Assembly: GCA_049680625.1 (NCBI GenBank)
Contig: JBAUID010000103.1
Location: forward strand, 1-30,867
Reading direction: 5' to 3'
DNA from: JAUIAI01 sp049680625
GTDB lineage: Bacteria; Pseudomonadota; Gammaproteobacteria; Burkholderiales; Burkholderiaceae_E
Length of the DNA: 30,867 nucleotides
The position numbers were made by a program, and so were the translations under genes. Of the stretch, positions 1-6,365 are shown in pieces. The notes beneath the pieces are model-generated. The model was not told the origin of the DNA. It did not search any database and worked only from the letters and a program-made list of their open reading frames with translations. The first letter of the stretch is position 1; each line of letters begins with the position of its first letter.

Positions 1-623
1 CGAGAGCTGGCGTGCTTGAATCTTTGCTCCAGGTGGGTAAGCGTGCACTGACCGGCGAGTCAATTTTCATGACCCATTTTTCGAATATTGGTTCGGGTAA
101 GAAGCGCGTCGCTTTTGCCGCCCCGTACCCGGGAAAAATCATTTCCCTCGATATGGCCAGCCTCGGGGAAGAATTGATTTGCCAGAAAGATGCGTTTTTG
201 TGTGCAGCATTTGGTACTTCGATCAATATTGCTTTTCAGCGCCGCCTGGGTGCTGGCTTCTTTGGCGGGGAGGGCTTCATTCTGCAACACCTGCGCGGCG
301 ATGGTAAGGCTTTCATTCATGTCGGTGGCACAGTAATCAAGCGTGAATTACGCGGTGAAACCCTGCGGGTGGACACGGGTTGTCTTGCCGCTTTCACGAC
401 GGGTATCCGATACGATATCGAACGATCGGGTAATTTGAAGTCGATGGTATTCGGCGGTGAAGGCATGTTCCTGGCCACCCTGCAGGGCACGGGCACCGTG
501 TATCTTCAAAGCCTGCCGTTTTCCCGTCTCGCCAACCGGGTGATCCAGGCAGCAGGCGTTGGCGGTAGCAAAGGGGAAGGCTCGGTTATTGGCGGTCTGG
601 GCAACTTATTTGGCGACCGATAA
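1..623 (+). CDS. AIM24/TIGR00266 family protein, 5'-truncated by window edge
   Basis: The reading frame is open to the left edge (first full codon at base 3), so the gene starts outside the window and the GTG at 12 is internal. The visible 200-odd residues are rich in Gly and beta-strand-like blocks: a KRALTGES segment, a FILQHLRGDGKAFIHVGGT segment, and a C-terminal Gly-rich tail ending GGLGNLFGDR. This pattern is typical of the AIM24 / TIGR00266 beta-barrel family, whose members usually run about 220-260 residues, so only a short N-terminal part is missing. The molecular role of bacterial members is poorly defined. The gene converges on the minus-strand DsbD-like gene and is separated from it by 3 bases. 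The family assignment is by remembered motif pattern and is fairly secure; no function is claimed. Confidence 0.8.
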   Translation, partial: RAGVLESLLQVGKRALTGESIFMTHFSNIGSGKKRVAFAAPYPGKIISLDMASLGEELICQKDAFLCAAFGTSINIAFQRRLGAGFFGGEGFILQHLRGDGKAFIHVGGTVIKRELRGETLRVDTGCLAAFTTGIRYDIERSGNLKSMVFGGEGMFLATLQGTGTVYLQSLPFSRLANRVIQAAGVGGSKGEGSVIGGLGNLFGDR

Positions 624-626
624 GCC

Positions 627-1208
627 TCAGTGGCCGTGGAGTTCCAGGTTTCGATGCGTCGGCGGGTAACAGATACCATCGTCGGCGCAACCCTGGTAGC
701 TAATCTGCAGCCTGGGTGTCACGGCATCAGGCTTGGCGTTGAAGTCCGTAGCGCCCATAGTGCCTGTGACGATTGTGGTGTCTGATGCTGTGACTATCGC
801 GGTTACCTCAAATTGTTTTCTTAGTACTTTCGATTTACCAAAAAACTGATCGGTTAATTCTTCTCCGATGGGTATTTCAATGGAGCCAATCGCGTGCTTA
901 TCGAGAGCAACGAGTTTGATTTTGTCCCGATACAAATAGTATCCGTCAGCGACAATGAAGTTGGCGGTTAGCTGGTTGTTACCGTCCAAAGTTGCCGTAA
1001 CGCGAAACGCGTCATTTTCGTTTAGAAATTGTCTGCCTGTCGTTAGCAGTGCTGCGGGGGGCGGCGTGACAGATGCCGACAAACCAGGGGTGGTACTACG
1101 AAAATAAAAAATCGCGGGCACGACCGCCAATAGCAGAGCAAGCCCGCCGAGCAGGCCGGTCAGTGATCTGGGTTGTCGGTCTGATTCAACCGATTTCTTT
1201 TCGAACAT
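627..1208 (-). CDS. membrane-anchored stand-alone DsbD N-terminal domain protein
   Basis: The product is about 193 residues: a short basic cytoplasmic tail, one membrane segment at roughly residues 14-36 (LTGLLGGLALLLAVVPAIFY), then a periplasmic domain. The end of that domain, SYQGCADDGICYPPT, is the signature of the DsbD alpha domain, whose two cysteines relay electrons to periplasmic thioredoxin-fold partners. Full DsbD also has an eight-helix membrane domain and a C-terminal thioredoxin domain; both are absent, so this is a free-standing relay module. ATG at 1208 is preferred over the TTG at 1214. The start overlaps the end of the upstream TlpA-like gene, so the two are probably translated from one message and may be redox partners. 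The electron source is not encoded nearby. Domain call strong, partner inferred. Confidence 0.82.
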   Translation of the reverse strand: MFEKKSVESDRQPRSLTGLLGGLALLLAVVPAIFYFRSTTPGLSASVTPPPAALLTTGRQFLNENDAFRVTATLDGNNQLTANFIVADGYYLYRDKIKLVALDKHAIGSIEIPIGEELTDQFFGKSKVLRKQFEVTAIVTASDTTIVTGTMGATDFNAKPDAVTPRLQISYQGCADDGICYPPTHRNLELHGH

Positions 1209-1830
1209 ATTCAATCAGGTTGGTCGTATGAACATGGAAGTCGTTAAAGATGACCTGCCCGTCTGGTGCAATCAGAATCAACCACGGCGTGCCACCAGTT
1301 CTGTATTTTCTCATTGTTAGCGGGCGGGAATGTTGACTCCCGTCGCCGGGGTCGTGCCCCATTACGATTGGCAGTTTGTACTTCAGCTGGAGCTTTCGAA
1401 CGTCCTCGATCGTGTTGTGCCGATAACCTTCGAATACGGTTTGAATGCCGGCGATGGCTACCATTGGGTGGTCGGCAAATTCAGCGGCAAATTGTTGCAG
1501 TGTTGGAAATCCGCTGGAATGACAGCCAGGGCACCAGTCCTGAAAACACTTTAAGAAAACCCATTTGCCGCGGTTGGCCAGCACGGAAAATTCCGTCGGC
1601 TTGCCTTTGGGGTCGATCCAGTAGTCAAGCTTGAGCTCTGGCGCCATCTGCCCGGTGATGCCATAAGGGTTAGTACGGGTTGTCTGATTAGCGCGTGCTG
1701 TTGGCGCCGCTTGAGCCATTTTGTGAGTTTTAAGCCAATAAGCCGACCCTCTGATAGCAGCGGCAGACCATAACAAGTGACGGCGCTTCTTCCATATCGC
1801 CTGGGTCAATCCTGTGTGTTTGATGGCCAA
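1186..1830 (-). CDS. TlpA/ResA-like periplasmic thioredoxin-fold protein (WCPGC)
   Basis: A 214-residue protein with a thioredoxin-like active site WCPGC (Cys100 and Cys103), a further cysteine at Cys95, and the cis-proline loop GGTPW near residue 180. This matches TlpA/ResA/AhpC-TSA type thiol-disulfide oxidoreductases. The N-terminus has KKRRHLLWSAAA followed by a broken hydrophobic stretch, so membrane anchoring or a degenerate export signal is likely but not clean. The start is a TTG at 1830, supported by AGGAG seven bases upstream; no ATG near the N-terminus has a comparable site. The stop overlaps the start of the DsbD-alpha-like gene, indicating a two-gene redox operon. Substrates cannot be read from the sequence. 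Confidence 0.85.
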   Translation of the reverse strand: MAIKHTGLTQAIWKKRRHLLWSAAAIRGSAYWLKTHKMAQAAPTARANQTTRTNPYGITGQMAPELKLDYWIDPKGKPTEFSVLANRGKWVFLKCFQDWCPGCHSSGFPTLQQFAAEFADHPMVAIAGIQTVFEGYRHNTIEDVRKLQLKYKLPIVMGHDPGDGSQHSRPLTMRKYRTGGTPWLILIAPDGQVIFNDFHVHTTNLIEYVRKEIG

Positions 1831-1906
1831 TTGCCGGCTCCTGATCGATTTTAAGGCGAATTGCGTAAGTTTCGCCTTGTCAGACCTGTGAACGACAAGG
1901 TCAGGA

Positions 1907-1927
1907 AAAGGTTCCGCGGGAACCTTT
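1907..1927. promoter_or_regulatory. perfect 9-bp-arm palindrome, operator or hairpin
   Basis: Arms AAAGGTTCC and GGAACCTTT flank a three-base centre GCG. It lies in the divergent gap between the TlpA-like gene (start 1830, minus) and the region-4 sigma ORF (2061, plus). No T-run follows on either strand, so a protein-binding site is more likely than a terminator. A second inverted pair, CCTTGTC at 1875-1881 with GACAAGG at 1894-1900, lies next to it. Confidence 0.45.
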
Positions 1928-2060
1928 CGGCAGCACCGGCGTTAGCGCTTGCACTGGGGCATTCCCCCACTTCGAAAAATTGTACGGAATCATGTATCTG
2001 ATTGAGTATCAAATTACCAGACAGGGCAGGGGCACTGTGCGAAGCGGGCGTTCGTGAATC

Positions 2061-2357
2061 ATGCGCTGCCAGCCTGAGCTGGAGTTGGTACGTAAAAAAT
2101 TTGTCGTTGACGCTGGTGCCGCTTTTGCCCAGTTACCTGCAGATACTCGACTGGTGATCAGTCTGGCGTTGGTCGACGGTCTGTCATATGAAGAAATAAG
2201 CGACATCATGTCCTGTCCCGTAGGGACGGTACGTTCGCGGCTTAATCGCGGTCGACAAAGGCTGCGCGAATTGCTGGCGAATTATTCAGACGATCCGACG
2301 ACAAACGAGTCCAACGGGATTGGCTTTATGCAATACGGCAACCGTCCGATTCATTAA
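2061..2357 (+). pseudogene. ECF sigma factor remnant or region-4-only protein
   Basis: The 98-residue ORF aligns from its first residues with the region-4 half of ECF sigma factors: a leucine-rich helix ending QLPADTRLVISLALVDGLSYEEISDIM and the helix-turn-helix recognition part PVGTVRSRLNRGRQRLRELL. A complete ECF protein has about 170-200 residues with region 2 (which binds the -10 element and core polymerase) in front. Here a stop codon (2055-2057) directly precedes the ATG and no convincing region 2 is found upstream in any plus frame; only a weak FEKLY-like string occurs in the same frame around 1971-1985. No good ribosome site is visible. The intact anti-sigma gene begins 42 bases downstream. 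Either a 5' deletion made it a pseudogene, or it is a stand-alone DNA-binding domain. Region-4 identity is strong, status uncertain. Confidence 0.75.
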
Positions 2358-2399
2358 AGCGGCAAGTCGATAACAAGTAGTGGTTAATCAGGAATATTT

Positions 2400-3200
2400 A
2401 TGCAGTGTGACCAAGCGCGTGAGTTGATCTGGCCTGATCATGATGGCGAATTGAATGACCAGCAGGCAAGCGATTTGCATGTTCATATGCAGTCGTGTAC
2501 TGCATGCACGGCACAGTGGCACGAAACAGCGGGGCTGCGTATTCAGCTGGGCAGGGGGGTTGCCAGCGATGAGGAGGTGTCGGTGGAAGTCGAAACGCTC
2601 TGGAACAAAGTGCGCGGTGCATTCGACGAGTATGACGCAACCCAGGGGCAAACAATCCATGCGGCACCTGCGCAACTATCGGGGCGACGGTCTTTTCTGA
2701 TCTCTGGTGCTGTTGCTGCGTCTGTCGTGGCAGGGGTGACTGGATATTCGCGATTTTTCGCGGAATCACCTGATGTCGTGACTGAGGCCGTTACAGATTT
2801 TCTGACTTTCCGTGCGGGTGGTATGACTTTGAACGTTATTGATAATAGCCCGGAGCCGCTTAAGCGTTGGCTGACTGAACGGGTCGATTTTGATATTGCA
2901 ATCAGCGCCGCTCCGCCCGAGGGCTTTCGCCTGGTTGGTGGTCGCTTATGTTCGTTTCTAAACCGTCGCCTGGTATTTATTTATTACGAGAAAGCCGGTT
3001 CGGGTGTTTCTTTGTACCTGATGAACGATCGGGGCCTAAGCGTGCCTGATAGCAACCTTGTCAAGGTTGGTGAACGACAGGTGTCTGCATCAACAATTGA
3101 TGGTGTCGCGGCGGCGACCTGGGCTGCGGATGGTCTTGTATTTGCGGCTGTTTCTGATTTACCTCAAAAAGAGCTGCTCGAGTTCTTGTCAATGATTTGA
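2400..3200 (+). CDS. zinc-finger (ZAS) anti-sigma factor, membrane-spanning
   Basis: A 266-residue protein. The N-terminal cytoplasmic part has Cys3 and a His29-x3-Cys33-x2-Cys36 motif (HMQSCTAC), the zinc-binding anti-sigma signature that sequesters ECF sigma factors. One membrane helix follows at about residues 98-118 (FLISGAVAASVVAGVTGYS), and a periplasmic domain of about 145 residues with no recognised fold completes it. AGGAAT precedes the ATG. It sits 42 bases after the region-4 sigma ORF in the usual sigma/anti-sigma order, so its cognate sigma should be that gene. The conserved region-2 surface most ZAS proteins cover is missing from the neighbour, which raises the question of what it now binds. 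The periplasmic domain has no cysteines visible for redox sensing. Family call is confident. Confidence 0.85.
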   Translation: MQCDQARELIWPDHDGELNDQQASDLHVHMQSCTACTAQWHETAGLRIQLGRGVASDEEVSVEVETLWNKVRGAFDEYDATQGQTIHAAPAQLSGRRSFLISGAVAASVVAGVTGYSRFFAESPDVVTEAVTDFLTFRAGGMTLNVIDNSPEPLKRWLTERVDFDIAISAAPPEGFRLVGGRLCSFLNRRLVFIYYEKAGSGVSLYLMNDRGLSVPDSNLVKVGERQVSASTIDGVAAATWAADGLVFAAVSDLPQKELLEFLSMI

Positions 3201-3241
3201 ATGCTGGCCCCCAATAGGCATATGTTTTCCCGAGAGGCGAC

Positions 3242-3370
3242 ATGACAATGCTCTCTTTGCTCATCATTTTTGCGCTAACGGTGCTGGCCGTCTTTGTTGT
3301 TGCACTGAAGACGTTTCTTGTCATCACCCAGCGGTTTTCAGACTCACGAGTCATTCGACTTGTTAAGTGA
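3242..3370 (+). CDS. 42-residue single-pass membrane microprotein
   Basis: A short ORF after the anti-sigma gene encodes 42 residues. About 25 of the first 28 are hydrophobic (MLSLLIIFALTVLAVFVVAL), giving one membrane helix, followed by a short basic tail (TQRFSDSRVIRLVK). GAGAGGCG lies just upstream of the ATG at the right distance for ribosome binding. It is 41 bases downstream of the anti-sigma gene and 88 bases upstream of the DsbA-like gene on the same strand, so it probably belongs to that transcription unit. No homologue is recognised. The RBS, hydrophobic pattern and operon position argue for a real gene; no function is proposed. Confidence 0.55.
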   Translation: MTMLSLLIIFALTVLAVFVVALKTFLVITQRFSDSRVIRLVK

Positions 3371-3458
3371 TTAAACAATGGGTGTTACGTCGGTCAAGCG
3401 TTGGGATAGGTCTGGAAGGTTCTGAGGTTGTTCGATTCTACTATGAGGAAATTAAGCG

Positions 3459-4121
3459 ATGAAAAAACGAGTATTTCTCAACCAGGCGCTGCTGACCCCG
3501 GTAGTGGTGAAAGTGGTTGCAGGTTTAGCCGCCGCATCTCCATTGTCGGCATTGAGCCAGCGCGTGCTGCAACCCGGTAGAAACTATCGCAAGCTAGCCT
3601 CACCCCGGCGTACACACGCTGATGTTGGGAAAATTGAAGTGATCGAATTTTTTTGGGTTGGCTGCCCCCACTGCCGGGCAATCGACCCAACAATCTTGCA
3701 GTGGGAGAAGCAGATGCCCGCAGACGTAATTTTTAGGAAAGTTCATGTGAATTTTCGGGTGCCAACACATCAGAGGCTCTATTACACACTGGAAACGCTG
3801 AAGCTGGCCGATGCGATGACCCCGGCTGTGTTTGCCGAAATTCATGATCGTCGTAACCGGCTGCAGACCGATCAATTGGTTTTTGACTGGGCGGAGCGGC
3901 AGGGCATCGAACGGGCAAGTTTTATGGAGACTTACAAGTCGTTTGGGGTAAGTACCCGGATGAAGCGCGCATCCCAACAAGTTTCGGAATACGCGGTTGA
4001 TGGTGTGCCTACCCTGGCAGTTAACGGTAAATACGTAACCTCACCTTCAATGGCCGGTTCTAATGCGTCAGCGATGCAAGTGGTTGACGCCTTGATTTCT
4101 CTAGAGCGGGAGAAAGCATAG
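3459..4121 (+). CDS. DsbA-like thiol:disulfide interchange protein
   Basis: A 220-residue exported protein. The N-terminus (MKKRVFLNQ followed by a hydrophobic stretch to about residue 33, LSALS) looks like a signal peptide. The active site is FFWVGCPHC (Cys69, Cys72), the CPHC of DsbA oxidases, and a cis-proline loop GVPTLAVNGKY is at Pro184. Length and order of elements fit DsbA, which introduces disulfides into exported proteins in the periplasm and is reoxidised by DsbB (not present here). GAGGAA sits about ten bases before the ATG. It ends the plus-strand run that starts with the sigma/anti-sigma pair and mirrors the two redox genes on the opposite strand, so the cluster as a whole deals with envelope thiols. 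It could be an additional paralogue rather than the main DsbA. Confidence 0.85.
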   Translation: MKKRVFLNQALLTPVVVKVVAGLAAASPLSALSQRVLQPGRNYRKLASPRRTHADVGKIEVIEFFWVGCPHCRAIDPTILQWEKQMPADVIFRKVHVNFRVPTHQRLYYTLETLKLADAMTPAVFAEIHDRRNRLQTDQLVFDWAERQGIERASFMETYKSFGVSTRMKRASQQVSEYAVDGVPTLAVNGKYVTSPSMAGSNASAMQVVDALISLEREKA

Positions 4122-4252
4122 GGGCTTAATTTGCGCCGGCTTGGTTTGGTTCGATACGCATTGAGTCTGGCGGGCCCGGGCCCAAGCGGCTACACTGTCG
4201 AGCGCCCAGCCACCCAGGCTGAGGCATCACGCGTTTTCAGCGAGACAGTACC

Positions 4253-4480
4253 GTGCCTGACAGTAAACCCGCCCGCAACGTTGTCCTTACCCGTCAACCC
4301 GTCGCTTTGTACAAAGTACTGAAGTTTGAGGGGTTGGTTGGTAGTGGTGGCGCAGCCAAGTTGCTCATCGCTGACGGCCAGGTGCTTGTTAACGGTCAGC
4401 CTGAGTTGCGCAAGAGCCGGAAAATTGTTGTGGGTGACACTATTGATTTGGGCGGCGAAGTGCTGCACATGACGGAGTAA
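4253..4480 (+). CDS. S4-domain RNA-binding protein, YbcJ-like
   Basis: A 75-residue protein made almost wholly of an S4 RNA-binding fold: LYKVLKFEGLVGSGGAAKLLIADGQVLVNGQ followed by the basic RKSRKIVVGDTI strand. This is the layout of the small YbcJ family, thought to bind structured RNA such as ribosomal RNA. The start is a GTG at 4253 with only a weak purine stretch before it; no in-frame ATG would leave the S4 helix intact. It stands alone, 131 bases after the DsbA-like gene, in a different functional context. Confidence 0.82.
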   Translation: MPDSKPARNVVLTRQPVALYKVLKFEGLVGSGGAAKLLIADGQVLVNGQPELRKSRKIVVGDTIDLGGEVLHMTE

Positions 4481-4919
4481 TTCCGTCCACGAGCTTGTGA
4501 ACCGATGTGCTGCGCGTAAATTAGATTTGCTCGGCCGACACTTAACGACGACATTTAGCCCAGACCGCTTCCGGAACCATAAAGCAGCCGTTGGTTTCAA
4601 AAGCTTATGACCGGCTGCTTTGTCGCCCTTAGCGAGCATTTGATGCTGCTGCCCGAACTAATGGCAGTTGAAGCTTTTTCGCACGACCAAAAATCAAAGG
4701 GGCACGTAGCCCTCTACGAGTATGTAGAACTGATCAACACAGTATTTGTCTTGGTAATCAGGGGCAACGCAAGGCGGGCTACTCTGCAGAAGCCTGAGTG
4801 AGCGGTTCTCTTGCGAGGTGATCACTTCTTCGTGACCTAACCCACCCTGACGGCTGAACATCAACGTCCGCTCATTCCGGTGAAATGCGTTCGTAGGTCA
4901 CGACGGTGGATCGTTCAGC
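4481..4919. other. intergenic gap between convergent genes, with one long hairpin
   Basis: No convincing gene. A 64-codon ORF at 4607-4801 has no homology I recognise and no ribosome site. The only clear structure is a perfect inverted repeat, arms AAAGCAGCCG (4581-4590) and CGGCTGCTTT (4612-4621), with a 21-base loop. It lies between the S4 gene and the convergent substrate-binding gene, where transcription terminators are expected, but it lacks a T-run. Confidence 0.5.
4581..4621. terminator. perfect 10-bp stem-loop, possible bidirectional terminator
   Basis: Arms AAAGCAGCCG and CGGCTGCTTT pair perfectly around a 21-base loop. The position between two convergent genes suits a terminator for either strand. 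The A and T ends of the arms are only three bases long and the loop is large, so termination strength is doubtful. Confidence 0.35.
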
Positions 4920-5849
4920 TCAACCCCAAAGCGATCGAAACTCAAGTGCAGCGATATCGTGCATCGCGACCGGCGGCCCCTCAAGCAATCCGGCTCGCCG
5001 AGCGAACTCGTTCATTCCTTCAACGAGCGCTGGGTATACCGCGGCATCGTAGAACGGCAAATCGCGAGTGATGAGTCGCTCGATAAGGCTGGCCTCACGG
5101 GCCGGGAACAACGTCTGCGCTACCGTGTTCGCCAGCGACGGATCTGCCTTTAACGCGTGGTGGGTGGTAACGATCGCACGTACCGCGGCGCCAGCGACCT
5201 CTGAGTGGTCACGGATGAACGCATCCGTGGTCATCAATGCCGGCTGGGTGAAGTGAAACGCCGCGGGTGGCCCATCACCACGGCGCACATCGAGCACACA
5301 TTTTGCGGCACCTGATGAAAGGGCAACTTCGGCCGCCATCCCGTTCGCCCAAAAACCATCGATCTCCCCGCGCTGCAAAGCGTCGGCCGCGGCCACCCCA
5401 AAGGAACTACCGGGCGGGATACCGCCAGGGGGCAAACCAATACTAATACCGCACTGCTCGGGCTCCACGCCTGCGAGTTCAAGCAACTGGCGTAACCCGG
5501 TTTCTACCCCTGGCGCGGCCGCCAAGCTTAAACCCGCAAGACCTTGGGTCTCGCCCTTCTTAATTGGGAGGTCGGCACGCACGACCAGGAACCAGTACAT
5601 ACCCTGGCTCAATGAACACAAAATCTTTGTGCCTTGCCAGCGCGGGAATGCCCATAACGGCCCGTGCGCTGATGTGGCAACCATCTCCACCGTTCCGTCG
5701 CGTAGAGCCTCAAAGCACGCGGGTACGGGAAAGATATGCTCAATGCGTACATCGAGCCCTTGGTCTTCGAAGTGTCCCAGATGCACCGCGGCCAATGCCG
5801 GGAAGTAAGAATTTGAAACCAAGTCGGGGATAGCCAATCGAATTTGCAT
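4920..5849 (-). CDS. NMT1/SsuA-like periplasmic-binding fold protein without signal peptide
   Basis: The 309-residue product begins directly with the first strand of the binding-protein fold (MQIRLAIPDLVSNSYFPALAAVHLGHFEDQGLDV), the pattern of ABC-type sulfonate/nitrate/thiamine-precursor binding proteins of the NMT1/SsuA class. Later blocks (EALRDGTVEMVATSAHGPLW and a GEIDGFWANG hinge block) fit. Most relatives carry a 20-30 residue export signal; here there is none, and no permease or ATPase gene is adjacent. The THI5-type cysteine motif is also absent, so pyrimidine synthesis is not supported. It may be a cytoplasmic ligand-binding or enzymatic derivative. A TauD-type oxygenase lies upstream on the same strand beyond a 516-base gap. 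Fold call good, ligand unknown. Confidence 0.75.
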   Translation of the reverse strand: MQIRLAIPDLVSNSYFPALAAVHLGHFEDQGLDVRIEHIFPVPACFEALRDGTVEMVATSAHGPLWAFPRWQGTKILCSLSQGMYWFLVVRADLPIKKGETQGLAGLSLAAAPGVETGLRQLLELAGVEPEQCGISIGLPPGGIPPGSSFGVAAADALQRGEIDGFWANGMAAEVALSSGAAKCVLDVRRGDGPPAAFHFTQPALMTTDAFIRDHSEVAGAAVRAIVTTHHALKADPSLANTVAQTLFPAREASLIERLITRDLPFYDAAVYPALVEGMNEFARRAGLLEGPPVAMHDIAALEFRSLWG

Positions 5850-5870
5850 CAGTGGACTCTCAGCATGTTG

Positions 5871-5907
5871 ATTTCATTTAGGAATGTTATTAATTTCATT
5901 TAAGAAT
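5871..5907. promoter_or_regulatory. two direct copies of a palindromic operator-like site
   Basis: ATTTCATTTAGGAAT (5871-5885) and ATTTCATTTAAGAAT (5893-5907) differ at one base and start 22 bp apart, two helical turns. Each is a partial palindrome of the form ATTYC-N5-RGAAT. The first is 22 bases upstream of the start codon of the substrate-binding gene (5849, minus), so a bound regulator would block its promoter or leader. A third copy lies at 6201-6215 in inverted orientation. Confidence 0.5.
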
Positions 5908-6200
5908 GCCAGCAACCAAGAGACGGGGCGGCCAGATGACGCCATTTTTCAGGTCGTTCCGACGAGACCTTCACACGCCATTGCATAAGCAATCTACACC
6001 AATAAGCGTTCAGTGTTGACGTCTGGTACAAATCGGTCGGCCTGAGCCAAATGAAATCTTTAACAACAAGGCGCACCGCCGGCACACACACTTGTTCACG
6101 CCTGGCGAACTAACATTCGCTGCCATGCAGCATCGAAACCCACGCATACGAACTGGCTCTAAAGAATCGACCGCTGACATTCTTGGCTGACATTACTGAA

Positions 6201-6215
6201 GTTCCTAAATGGAAT
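6201..6215. promoter_or_regulatory. third, inverted copy of the operator-like site
   Basis: The plus strand reads GTTCCTAAATGGAAT; its reverse complement ATTCCATTTAGGAAC matches the copy at 5871 at 13 of 15 positions and has better arm symmetry (TTCC-N5-GGAA). It is about 350 bp upstream of the substrate-binding gene, a distance that suits DNA looping between operators. Confidence 0.4.
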
Positions 6216-6365
6216 CGACAGTGAGCTTGCCGAGTACACCAGCTGCGTAGCCGGCAATGATCGATTTTCCGAACCCGAATCCTGGCATATCGCAGGCGAT
6301 CAACTCCACGGCGTCAGTAAAACCGATAATCTGACATTCGAGTGACCGGAAACGCTCTCGGTTCG

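Larger units (their letters stand above)
5850..6365. other. 516-base intergenic region with operators and a possible gene remnant
   Basis: This gap lies between the substrate-binding gene and the TauD-like gene, both on the minus strand. It holds the three operator-like sites described separately. A minus-strand open frame just downstream of the TauD stop (6378 down to 6205) encodes a piece with ELIACDMPGFGFGKS, which resembles the early strand-turn of alpha/beta hydrolases but has no usable start and stops after about 57 codons. The remaining 5910-6200 shows nothing recognisable. Confidence 0.5.

Noticed and set aside
3420..3450. tRNA-like T-loop string (GTTCGATTC)
   Set aside because: No acceptor, D or anticodon stems can be drawn around it; it lies just upstream of the DsbA-like gene.
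4607..4801. 64-codon ORF in the gap between convergent genes
   Set aside because: No homology recognised and no ribosome site; it overlaps the hairpin at 4581-4621.
4920..5849. THI5-type pyrimidine synthase
   Set aside because: The characteristic cysteine cluster of THI5 is absent; only the binding-protein fold is supported.
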